Positions 16,612 to 24,453 of a DNA stretch of 64,000 nucleotides are shown here, one piece after another (position 1 is the stretch's first letter; each line of letters starts with the position of its first letter). The notes beneath the pieces were generated by a model that worked only from the letters and a program-made list of their open reading frames with translations, searched no databases and had not been told where the DNA came from. Source of the stretch: Betaproteobacteria bacterium Ga0077532 (lineage in GTDB: Bacteria; Pseudomonadota; Gammaproteobacteria; Burkholderiales; Ga0077523); the NCBI GenBank assembly GCA_001464895.1, contig LNEE01000019.1:124001-188000 (forward strand), written 5' to 3'. The position numbers were made by a program, and so were the translations under genes.

Positions 16612-16628
16612 CTCATGAAAATCATGAG
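16612..16628 (+). promoter_or_regulatory. 17-bp palindromic operator upstream of pqqA2
   Basis: CTCATGAAAATCATGAG, identical to the pqqA1 element and in the same orientation relative to pqqA. It ends 123 bases before the pqqA2 ATG. I found no third copy with this half-site spacing in the window. Confidence 0.8.
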
Positions 16629-16751
16629 GCGCCTTTCAGTGTTTTGCGATGGTGCCGGGCGGCTGGATGCGGAGAATACGCATCTGACCGGACGCGGTCG
16701 TACCTCACCTGAAACGCTTTACCAGTTGTTCAACCGAAAAGGAAACGAATC

Positions 16752-16823
16752 ATGTGGACGAAGCCCGCTTACACCGAAATGCGTTTTGGTTTTGAAGTCA
16801 CGATGTACATCGCCAACCGCTAA
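16752..16823 (+). CDS. pqqA: PQQ precursor peptide PqqA (copy 2, orphan)
   Basis: This 23-residue peptide reads [18 protein letters not shown] then YIANR, with the conserved E15-V-T-M-Y19. It matches copy 1 at 22 of 23 residues, while the DNA differs at about 9 of 72 positions, almost all silent, which points to selection on the peptide. AAAAGGAAACG upstream supplies a ribosome-binding site. It stands alone on the plus strand, 5.6 kb from pqqBCDE, with its own palindrome upstream and two terminators downstream, so it is an independently expressed precursor gene that relies on the same PqqBCDE. Confidence 0.95.
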   Translation: MWTKPAYTEMRFGFEVTMYIANR

Positions 16824-16868
16824 TCGCGGCTGGTGGTAGCGCGGCGCCGCGAAAGCGACGTCGCGAGT

Positions 16869-16901
16869 CGAAGGCCGCTTAGGGCGGCCTTCGGCATTTT
16901 T
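16869..16901 (+). terminator. Rho-independent terminator of pqqA2
   Basis: A perfect 10-bp stem (CGAAGGCCGC and complement, 5-base loop) is followed by GCATTTTTA, 45 bases after the pqqA2 stop. Confidence 0.85.
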
Positions 16902-16946
16902 AGCCCGCAAGCAGTCCCGGCCATGGTCGGGGCACTGCGGTGCACA

Positions 16947-16975
16947 GGCCGATGCGCGAGCGCATCGGCCTTTTC
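16947..16975 (+). terminator. Second terminator-like hairpin before the PqqU-like gene
   Basis: A perfect 10-bp stem (GGCCGATGCG and complement, 4-base loop) followed by TTTTCTCG. It lies 67 bases before the receptor start. It may be a back-up terminator for pqqA2 or a leader attenuator of the receptor gene. Confidence 0.8.
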
Positions 16976-17042
16976 TCGTTGATCCTTCACGACGTCCAAC
17001 TGCGCCTTCCCCAGAGAAAGCCGCTCACCGGAGATCAGGACC

Positions 17043-19154
17043 ATGCAGGCCCCTCGCGCCCTCCCGCCCCTTGCTCGCTTCCCGCTGCACTGCGTTGCTG
17101 CTGCCGTCGCCTGTGTCTGCGCAGATTTCGCAGCCGCGGCTGACACGGTCCGCACTGCACCCGTCGTCATCACTGCGACGCGGGTGGAGCAATCCAGCCT
17201 GGACGTGCCCGCCGCCATCGATTCGATCGACAGCCGCGATCTCACCGAGGCCCGCCTGCAGGCGAACATCTCCGAGACGATGCAACGTGTTCCCGGGACG
17301 TACGTGCAGAGTCGTGAAACCTACGCCCAGGAACAGCAGATCACCGTCCGTGGCTTCGGGGCGCGCTCTCAGTTCGGCACGCGCGGCGTGCGGCTGTACG
17401 TGGACGGGATCCCGGCCAGCACGCCGGACGGGCAGGGCGGCAGCGGCCTCTTCGACTACAGCTCCGCGAAGAGCATCGAAGTGCTGCGCGGTCCCTTCTC
17501 CGCGCTCTACGGCAACCACTCCGGCGGCGTCGTCCAGATTCTCACGGAAGATGGCCCGCAGACCCCGACCGCCAGCGGCAGCTTCTCGATCGGTAGCTAC
17601 GGCACGCAGCGCTACGGCCTCAAGTTCGGGGGGCAATATGGAGCGGTGAACGCAGTGGCCAGCGGCAGCTATCTCACGACCGACGGCTATCGCGATCGCA
17701 GCTCGTCCGAGCGGTATCTCTTCAACTCGAAGTTCGGGATCAAGCTCGACGACCGCGCCACGCTGACGATCACGGCCAGCTTCCTCGATCAGCCGCTCGA
17801 CCAGGATCCGCTCACGCTGACCGCAGCGCAGGTGGCGCAGAACCGTCGGCAGGCGAACCCCAACGCTGCGACCTTCAATACCCGTCGGAGCCTCGACAAC
17901 AAGCAGGCGGGCGTCGTTTACGAGCGGCAATTGACGGGCGAGGATTCGATCCGTGTGCTGGCCTACGGCGGGCAGCGGAACAATCTGGGTTTCCTCGGGT
18001 TGCAGGGCACACCGCCTACCAGCTCTGGCGGGGTATCTGCACTGTCACGCGACTACGCTGGCCTGGGAGGTCGCTGGACTCGGAACACGACAGTTTTCGG
18101 CAACCAACCGCTCACTGTGACTGCGGGCGCTGACTACGACGCGGCTCTCGAGGACCGTAAGGGGTACGAGAACGTGAACGGCAACATCGGGGTCTTGAAG
18201 CGCAACGAGTTCAATCGCGCCATGAGTTGGGGTACGTATGGACAGGCCGAGTGGACGCCCATTCAGACCGTCACGGGTTTTGTGGGGCTTCGCTACACCC
18301 AGGTCAGCTTCCAGTCGTCCGACTTCTTCATCACTTCTCAGAACCCGAACGACAGCGGGGCTACACGCTTCTCGGCCTGGACGCCGGTGATCGGTGCACT
18401 GGTGCGCGTGACGCCGCTCACCAACATCTACATGAACGCGGGGCGCAGTTTCGAGACCCCGACGCTCATCGAGGTCGCGTATCGCAATGTGGGCAGCGGC
18501 CTCAACCTGGACATCCGTCCGTCGACCAGCAATCACTACGAGATCGGCGTGAAGAGTCTGGTCACCGACAACATCCGGGTGAACGCCGCGATCTTCCAGA
18601 TCTACACGAAGGACGAGATCGTCGTCGACGGCACGCCAGCGATCGGCCGGAACACCTTCAAGAACGCTGGCCGTACCGAACGCCAGGGTCTCGAACTGTC
18701 CGCGACCGGTGACCTCGGTCTCGGCTTCGGTCTGCACGGTGCCTACACCTATCTGAAGGCCACGTTCGCGGAGGCGTTCACCGGTGGTTCAGGCAATGTT
18801 GCTTCCGGTTCGCAGATCCCCGGCGTTCCGAGGAGCTTCGTCTACTTCGACTTCACCTGGCGCGCGCAGAACGATTCAGGCCTCTTCGCTGGCGTGGAGC
18901 ATCGTCGCGCGACCAAGGTCTACGCCAACGATATCAATGCCGACTTCGCTGCCGGGTACAAGGTGACCGACCTGCGTGTCGGCGTGAATCGCAATCTCGA
19001 TCCGTTCGTCGTGCAACTGTTCGCGCGCGTCAACAACATCTTCAGCGAGGAGTACATCGGCGCAGTCGCAGTCAACGGCGCCAATGGACAGTTCTACGCC
19101 CCCGCCCCCGAGCGCAACTACCTCGCTGGCGTCTCCGCCTCGATGAAGTTCTGA
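17043..19154 (+). CDS. pqqU: TonB-dependent receptor closely resembling the PQQ receptor PqqU (YncD)
   Basis: E. coli PqqU (YncD) imports PQQ through the outer membrane. This 703-residue protein has a signal peptide ending near residue 33, a plug domain and a 22-strand-type barrel ending in phenylalanine. Long blocks recall YncD: RGVRLYVDGIPASTPDGQG, EVLRGPFSALYGN, AGRSFETPTLIE, KDEIVVD, FKNAGRTERQG, and near the end NIFSEEYIGAVAVNGANG with the PAPERNY motif. ATG at 17043 follows the pqqA2 terminators. The position beside pqqA2 and in the same island as TonB supports PQQ as the substrate. The family label comes from memory of YncD, not from a search; a siderophore substrate is the alternative. 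Confidence 0.8.
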   Translation: MQAPRALPPLARFPLHCVAAAVACVCADFAAAADTVRTAPVVITATRVEQSSLDVPAAIDSIDSRDLTEARLQANISETMQRVPGTYVQSRETYAQEQQITVRGFGARSQFGTRGVRLYVDGIPASTPDGQGGSGLFDYSSAKSIEVLRGPFSALYGNHSGGVVQILTEDGPQTPTASGSFSIGSYGTQRYGLKFGGQYGAVNAVASGSYLTTDGYRDRSSSERYLFNSKFGIKLDDRATLTITASFLDQPLDQDPLTLTAAQVAQNRRQANPNAATFNTRRSLDNKQAGVVYERQLTGEDSIRVLAYGGQRNNLGFLGLQGTPPTSSGGVSALSRDYAGLGGRWTRNTTVFGNQPLTVTAGADYDAALEDRKGYENVNGNIGVLKRNEFNRAMSWGTYGQAEWTPIQTVTGFVGLRYTQVSFQSSDFFITSQNPNDSGATRFSAWTPVIGALVRVTPLTNIYMNAGRSFETPTLIEVAYRNVGSGLNLDIRPSTSNHYEIGVKSLVTDNIRVNAAIFQIYTKDEIVVDGTPAIGRNTFKNAGRTERQGLELSATGDLGLGFGLHGAYTYLKATFAEAFTGGSGNVASGSQIPGVPRSFVYFDFTWRAQNDSGLFAGVEHRRATKVYANDINADFAAGYKVTDLRVGVNRNLDPFVVQLFARVNNIFSEEYIGAVAVNGANGQFYAPAPERNYLAGVSASMKF

Positions 19155-19176
19155 CCGATCACGCTGTCGACAAAGC

Positions 19177-19205
19177 AAAACGGGAGCGCATGCGCTCCCG
19201 TTTTT
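19177..19205. terminator. Bidirectional Rho-independent terminator between two convergent receptor genes
   Basis: AAAACGGGAGCGCATGCGCT continues as CCCGTTTTT. The 12-bp GC stem is flanked by A-run and T-run, so it can terminate both the PqqU-like gene and the minus-strand receptor gene. Confidence 0.92.
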
Positions 19206-19224
19206 CGTTGGTGCCACCAGACGG

Positions 19225-21531
19225 TCAGCCTGGTGTTCGCTTCGGCGTGCGTCCGATCTCGTAGCGCACGCCCACCCACACACCGCGCGGTGCGCCGACG
19301 CCGTAGAAGGGTTCCGAGAAAGCCGACCCTGGCGTGTAAACGCCGCCCGGGAAGAAGTTCTCACCCAGGATCCCGAAGTTCTCGAACTTGCGATTGAGCG
19401 CGTTGTTCACGCGCAAGAACACCTGCCACTGGCTGTCGATCTGGTACCGCGCGTCGAGGTTCACGAGCATGTAGCCCTTCAGCTTCCCGTTGACGTCCTG
19501 GTTGTTTTCGTCGCCCCTGGCATACACACCGGAATTCAGGATGACGTTGCTGCCGACGGAGAAGGCATCGCTCACCGCGTAGTCGACCCGAAGCTTCACC
19601 GAATGCTCCGGGATGTTCGGGATGCGGTTGCCGCGGTTCACCTGGATCTCACCCGCGACCGTGTCTCCGTTCAGGTCGGCGGCCGACGAGTTGTTCGGGC
19701 TGTTGACCACGAAGGGCGTCTCGAACGTCGCTTTCAGGTACGTGTAGAAGGCGCCCAGCTGGAGGTTGCCGAAGCGATACCGCCCGCCCATCTCCAGACC
19801 CTGTCGCCGCGTGTTGCCGACGTTGTCGAAGTAGCCGCGCTGGATGTTCTGCGACGAGATGAACTGGATGTCGTCGCGCAGATCCGTGCGGAACAGTGCC
19901 GCGTTCCACGAGAACGCCGCGTTGTCGCCACCGCGCGCGCCGATCTCGTACGTGCGGCTCACGACAGGCTTCAGCGGAGGATCCGCGAGGAACGCGTTGG
20001 GCAGCGGGCACGGGGCGTTCTCGTCCGCACACGTGAGTTCGACCGGCGTGGGCGCACGCATCCCTTCGCTGTAGTTCACGTAGCTCGTGTAGCCCGCGTT
20101 CGGGCTGTACGTGGCACCGATGGCCGGATTGAAGCGGATGAACGTGTGGTCGCCGTTCACCGCGGGCTTGTTGCCGAGGCGGTCCTCCACCTTCACCGAG
20201 GCACGATTGAAGCGTCCCGACGCGGTGATCGCGATCTGGTCGGTCAACGAGAGGGTGTCGGTCGCGTAGAGACCCAGCGTGCGCGTGGAGCCCTTGATGG
20301 TCGTCTCGGCTTCGAACACGTCCAGCGGGATGTTCGTGCCGCGCGTGATGTCGAAGTCGGCTTCCTGCTCCTCCTGGCGGAAGGTGATGCCGGAGAGGTC
20401 GGCACTCGCGCCCACCGCAAGCTGGTTGCGCAGCCCGGCGAGATCGCCGAGGAAGGACATCTGTGCCGTCGTGCCGTAGGAGTTCTGCTTCAGGTTGGAC
20501 GTCTCGTTCGAACCCTGCGCCTCCTTGCCGCCGGTGCCGGGTGCCTGCAGGCAGGCGACATCGGTCGGGGAATCCGCGCACTCGTCGTTCACGTTGCTCG
20601 CGAAGGTGTCCTGCTTCCTCTGCCGGTAGTACACGTTCCCCGAGAAGAGCATCGTGTCCGTGAAGAAGTGGCTGAGCCGCGCGTTGATCATCGCCAGCTC
20701 GTTCTTCGTGCGATCGGGCCAGCTGTACGGCTGCCGGCGGTTCCCGAGGAACGATCGCGGCAGTGCCTGGGTGCCCTCCAGGCGGTTGTCGGCGAGCGAG
20801 AACGACAGATCGAAGTCGGTGGCGCCGTCCTGGTAGCCGACCTTCCCGAAGAGGTTCCGCAGCTTGCTCGGCGAGTAGTCGCGCCATCCGTCTTCCTGCA
20901 GCGCGTTGCCCGTGAGGAACCAGTCCCACTTCTCGCCGTGGCCGCCCCACTCGAACGAACCCGTGCGGCGTCCGAACGAGCCGCCCGTCACGGTTGCCGA
21001 GAAGCCGGGATGCTGGAAGCCGGACTTGGTCATGACGGCCAGCGACCCGCCCAGCGTGTTGAGACCGAACTGCGGGTTCGAGCCCGGCATCACGGTGATG
21101 CTGGAGATGGCCGACTGCGGGATGAGATCCCAGTTCACGGTGTCGCCGAACGATTCGTTCACGCGTACGCCGTCGACGAAGACGGAGAGTCCCTGGGGCA
21201 GCCCGAGCAGGTGCGAGGCAGTGAAGCCGCGGAAGCTCACGTCCGGCTGGAAGGTGTTGCCCTGCGCCGAGTTGAGCGTGACGCTGCCTGTGTTGTTGTC
21301 GAAGAACTCCGTGAGGTCCGCGGACCGCTGCGGATTCATCTCGGATCCGCGCAGGATCTGGATGTTGGCCGGCACCTTGGACTTCGGCAGCCCGAGACTC
21401 GGCAGTGGCGTGGTGCCGACGACTTCGACCTTGGGGGCTTCGAGGGCGGTGGCGGCGTTTTCGGCGAGCACGCTGGCAGGCAGCAGTGCAGCGCTGAGCG
21501 CCACCAGGTGGCGTGGCGTTGGCAGTCTCAT
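19225..21531 (-). CDS. TonB-dependent receptor, substrate unknown
   Basis: This outer-membrane receptor of 768 residues has a signal peptide (MRLPTPRHLVALSAALLPAS, cleavage after VLA), a plug domain with DVSFRGFTASHLLGLPQG and SVFVDGVRVNESFGD, and a barrel with FLRVNNALNRKFENFG near its end. ATG at 21531 is preferred over 21561 because it puts the signal peptide at the N-terminus and has GAGAG upstream. It lies 171 bases behind fbpC on the same strand and faces the PqqU-like gene. An iron chelate is plausible from the neighbours. A cofactor or metal linked to PQQ enzymes cannot be excluded. Confidence 0.85.
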   Translation of the reverse strand: MRLPTPRHLVALSAALLPASVLAENAATALEAPKVEVVGTTPLPSLGLPKSKVPANIQILRGSEMNPQRSADLTEFFDNNTGSVTLNSAQGNTFQPDVSFRGFTASHLLGLPQGLSVFVDGVRVNESFGDTVNWDLIPQSAISSITVMPGSNPQFGLNTLGGSLAVMTKSGFQHPGFSATVTGGSFGRRTGSFEWGGHGEKWDWFLTGNALQEDGWRDYSPSKLRNLFGKVGYQDGATDFDLSFSLADNRLEGTQALPRSFLGNRRQPYSWPDRTKNELAMINARLSHFFTDTMLFSGNVYYRQRKQDTFASNVNDECADSPTDVACLQAPGTGGKEAQGSNETSNLKQNSYGTTAQMSFLGDLAGLRNQLAVGASADLSGITFRQEEQEADFDITRGTNIPLDVFEAETTIKGSTRTLGLYATDTLSLTDQIAITASGRFNRASVKVEDRLGNKPAVNGDHTFIRFNPAIGATYSPNAGYTSYVNYSEGMRAPTPVELTCADENAPCPLPNAFLADPPLKPVVSRTYEIGARGGDNAAFSWNAALFRTDLRDDIQFISSQNIQRGYFDNVGNTRRQGLEMGGRYRFGNLQLGAFYTYLKATFETPFVVNSPNNSSAADLNGDTVAGEIQVNRGNRIPNIPEHSVKLRVDYAVSDAFSVGSNVILNSGVYARGDENNQDVNGKLKGYMLVNLDARYQIDSQWQVFLRVNNALNRKFENFGILGENFFPGGVYTPGSAFSEPFYGVGAPRGVWVGVRYEIGRTPKRTPG

Positions 21532-21642
21532 GGAACTCTCTCCCGGAATCCTGTTGACCATGGCCGGCCTCCGGCGTGGGGGCGCGGCGGGCGACGGATA
21601 GTAGTCCGTGACCCTGATGTCAGGAGGGGTCCCGCAAAGAAC

Positions 21643-21655
21643 AGGAATTATTCCT
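21643..21655. promoter_or_regulatory. 13-bp perfect palindrome upstream of the receptor gene
   Basis: AGGAATTATTCCT lies 112 bases before the receptor start in an otherwise GC-rich spacer. It is a candidate operator. It is not a good Fur-box match. Confidence 0.35.
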
Positions 21656-21702
21656 AGTGGCCCTGGGAGAGGATGCTGCGTATGAGACGCAGATAGTCGA
21701 AT

Positions 21703-22746
21703 TCAGACTGTGAACGTGCAAAGCCGCGCGGCCGCCAGATGCACGCCGAGTTCCTGGCCGATGGCGGTCGGGTGATCCGCGGGGACGTGCACGAGCACCT
21801 GTTCACCACCCGGGAGATCCACCGTGCAGAGCTGCACGGCGCCGCGGAACCGGCGGGCCGTCAGCCTGCCGCGGCATGGGGCCGAGGCATCGACGATCAG
21901 GTCTTCGGGACGTACGAGAACTTCGACTTCGCCATCCGGCGGTGCGGGATCGCCGCGCGCGACGCCGAGGGCGGTGCGGACGCCGTCCGGTCCTGCGATG
22001 CCGCGCAAGAACGTTCCTTCGCCCACGAAGCCGGCGACGAACCGGGTCGCTGGATGGTGGAAGAGGGCATGGGGCGTGTCCCACTGGGCGAGGCGGCCCC
22101 CGTCCATGACGCCAACGCGATCGGCGAAGGCGAAGGCCTCGTGCTGGTCGTGGGTGACGAGGATGGCGCCCGCACCCTCGTGGCGGAGCACGTCGCGGAC
22201 CTCGGCCGCCAGCTGTTCGCGCAGGCCCACGTCGAGACTCGAGAACGGTTCGTCGAGCAGGACGAGCGGCGGGCGCGGCGCGAGCGCGCGCGCCAGGGCC
22301 ACGCGCTGCTGCTGTCCGCCGGAGAGTTCGTGCGGATACCGCCTGCCCGCGCCCGGCAATCCGACGAGGTCCAGGAGCGCATCGACGCGGGCCGCGCGAT
22401 CGGATCGCGCCATGGCGCCGAGTCCGAAGGCGATGTTGCCGGCGACCGTGAGATGCGGAAAGAGCGCGAAGTCCTGGAACACCATCCCGAGCTGCCGGCG
22501 CTCGGGGGGCAGGTGGTGCGCAGCATCCGACACGACGCGATCGTTCAGCCGGATCGTGCCCTGCTGCACGGATTCGAAGCCCGCGATCAGGCGCAGGAGC
22601 GTGGTCTTGCCACAACCGGAGGGGCCGAGCAGGGCGGCAGCCTCACCCGTGGCCAGGGTGAGATCCACGGCGTCGAGGACGCGGTGCGTGCCGAAGGCAT
22701 GGGACACGCGCTCGACGCGCAGCAGGGGAGGAGAGAGGGTCGACAC
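21703..22746 (-). CDS. fbpC: Ferric iron ABC transporter ATP-binding protein
   Basis: This ATPase powers Fe(III) import across the inner membrane. The 347-residue protein has Walker A GPSGCGKTT, the Q-loop FQDFALFPH, signature LSGGQQQRVALARAL, Walker B VLLDEPFSSLD and H-loop THDQHEA. A C-terminal TOBE-like regulatory domain follows (VEVLVRPEDL onward). The start is GTG at 22746, only eight bases behind a TATAAT on the minus strand, so the message may be nearly leaderless. It is divergent from the permease gene and part of a split fbpABC set. Confidence 0.92.
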   Translation of the reverse strand: MSTLSPPLLRVERVSHAFGTHRVLDAVDLTLATGEAAALLGPSGCGKTTLLRLIAGFESVQQGTIRLNDRVVSDAAHHLPPERRQLGMVFQDFALFPHLTVAGNIAFGLGAMARSDRAARVDALLDLVGLPGAGRRYPHELSGGQQQRVALARALAPRPPLVLLDEPFSSLDVGLREQLAAEVRDVLRHEGAGAILVTHDQHEAFAFADRVGVMDGGRLAQWDTPHALFHHPATRFVAGFVGEGTFLRGIAGPDGVRTALGVARGDPAPPDGEVEVLVRPEDLIVDASAPCRGRLTARRFRGAVQLCTVDLPGGEQVLVHVPADHPTAIGQELGVHLAAARLCTFTV

Positions 22747-22754
22747 GGGGCGGG

Positions 22755-22760
22755 ATTATA
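22755..22760 (-). promoter_or_regulatory. Putative -10 element (TATAAT) directly before fbpC
   Basis: TATAATCCCG on the minus strand ends eight bases before the GTG start, which would place transcription initiation at or very near the start codon. Confidence 0.45.
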
Positions 22761-22774
22761 GGTGGCGCGGCCGG

Positions 22775-22780
22775 TAGAAT
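22775..22780 (+). promoter_or_regulatory. Putative -10 element (TAGAAT) before fbpB
   Basis: TAGAATCGGGCG lies 29 bases before the chosen fbpB start and 15 bases from the oppositely directed fbpC element, giving a compact divergent promoter. Confidence 0.4.
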
Positions 22781-22809
22781 CGGGCGCTTCGTTCCCGGAC
22801 ATCATCCGC

Positions 22810-24435
22810 ATGCGCTTTACCCTCCGGCCCGCCACCCTGTTGCCCGTGATCGTCGCGGCGCTGGTGGCGATCCCGATTGCCGGACTCTTCACGCATCTGT
22901 TCGGCGGCGATGCCGGCGTCACGTGGGCGCATCTGGTCGGGACGGGGCTCGGCACTTATGCAGCGACCAGCGGCTGGCTCGCGCTCTACGTGGTCGTCGG
23001 TGTCGTGCTCGTGGGGGCCACCTGCGGCTGGCTGATCGCCGGGTATCGCTTTCCCGGGAGCCGTGCCTTCGGTTTCCTTCTCGTGCTGCCGCTCGCGATG
23101 CCGAGCTATGTGATCGCCTACGCCTACACCGACCTGCTGCAGTTCTCCGGCCCCGTGCAGACCTGGCTCCGGACCGAATGGGGGCTGCGTCCGCGGCAGT
23201 ACTGGTTCCCGGAGATCCGCAGCGTGGGCGGCGCGGCGTTCGTCTTCGTGATGGTGCTGTTTCCCTACGTGTATCTGCCGGCGCGCGCGGCATTTGGCAA
23301 TCTGCCGCGCAGCCTCGTCGAGGCAGCTCGATCGTCCGGGGCGACACCCGTCTCGGTGTTCCGCCGCGTGGTGCTGCCGCTCGCGTGGCCGGCCATCGCT
23401 GCCGGCGCGCTGCTCACGGTCATGGAGACCATGGCGGATTTCGGCGCCGTGTCGCACTTCGCCGTCGATACCTTCACCGTCGGCATCTACAAGGCGTGGC
23501 TCGGTTACGGCGACCGGTCCGCAGCGGTGCAACTGGCCCTCGTGCTCCTGGTGCTGGTCATGGTGGTGCTGGCGGGCGAGCGGGCATTGCGCGGGCGCAG
23601 GCGGTTCGCGACGCGCAACGAGCGTGCGACGCCACGCGATCCCGTGCCGCTGCGCGGCGCCGCCGCGTGGGGCGCGTCGCTGGTGTGCGCGACACCGGTG
23701 CTGCTCGGATTCGTGCTCCCGGTCGGCGTCCTGATCCGCCTCGCCTGGCGGGAGGGCGAGGTGCATGCATGGGGGCGATACGTCGACGCTGCCATGACGA
23801 CCTTCGCCACGAGCGCAGCCGCCGCGTTGATCGTGATGGTCGTGGCTCTTGCGCTCGCGGCGTCGGCCCGGCTTGCCGGCGGGCGGTGGATTCAACGGCT
23901 GGTGCGATTCGCAGCGCTGGGCTATGCGGTGCCGGGTGCGGTGCTCGCCATCGGCATCCTGATTCCGCTCGCGCGCTTCGACAACTGGCTGGACGCTTGG
24001 ACGGAGCGCGCCTTCGGCATCGACCTCGGCCTGCTCCTGACGGGCAGCGTGACGGCGCTGCTGTACGCGTATCTCGTGCGGTTCCTCGCGATCGGCTTGA
24101 ACCTCTCGGAGGCCGGCTACCAGCGCATCACGCCATCGATGGACGATGCAGCGCGGGCGCTCGGCGTCGGTGGCTGGCGTCTGGCCTGGCGGGTTCATGC
24201 GCCACTGCTGCGCGGACCGATGCTGGTCGGGGCGCTGCTCGTGTTCGTCGACGCGCTGAAGGAACTCCCGGCCACGATCGCCCTGCGGCCCTTCAATTTC
24301 CACACCCTCGCCACCCAGGCCTACGACCTGGCCCGGGACGAGCGTCTCGGGGAGGCCGCCGTCCCGTCGCTCGCGATCGTCGCGGTGGCGATCCTGCCCG
24401 CGCTGCTCGCGAGCAGGACGCTCGGGCGGCGTTAG
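22810..24435 (+). CDS. fbpB: Ferric iron ABC transporter permease
   Basis: This inner-membrane permease of the FbpB/SfuB type is a fusion of two permease units. The 541-residue protein has about twelve hydrophobic segments and two EAA loops: LPRSLVEAARSSGATP in the first half, and DDAARALGVGGWRL in the second. ATG at 22810 is chosen, since the open frame back to a GTG at 22762 would place the promoter inside the gene. It is divergent from fbpC and convergent with fbpA, an unusual three-way arrangement of one transporter. Confidence 0.92.
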   Translation: MRFTLRPATLLPVIVAALVAIPIAGLFTHLFGGDAGVTWAHLVGTGLGTYAATSGWLALYVVVGVVLVGATCGWLIAGYRFPGSRAFGFLLVLPLAMPSYVIAYAYTDLLQFSGPVQTWLRTEWGLRPRQYWFPEIRSVGGAAFVFVMVLFPYVYLPARAAFGNLPRSLVEAARSSGATPVSVFRRVVLPLAWPAIAAGALLTVMETMADFGAVSHFAVDTFTVGIYKAWLGYGDRSAAVQLALVLLVLVMVVLAGERALRGRRRFATRNERATPRDPVPLRGAAAWGASLVCATPVLLGFVLPVGVLIRLAWREGEVHAWGRYVDAAMTTFATSAAAALIVMVVALALAASARLAGGRWIQRLVRFAALGYAVPGAVLAIGILIPLARFDNWLDAWTERAFGIDLGLLLTGSVTALLYAYLVRFLAIGLNLSEAGYQRITPSMDDAARALGVGGWRLAWRVHAPLLRGPMLVGALLVFVDALKELPATIALRPFNFHTLATQAYDLARDERLGEAAVPSLAIVAVAILPALLASRTLGRR

Positions 24436-24453
24436 AGGCAGGACGCCAGTCGT

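Noticed and set aside
19603-21657. Long plus-strand open frame opposite the TonB receptor
   Set aside because: Composition is that of an antisense shadow (runs of R, V, E, A); the minus-strand receptor is unmistakable.
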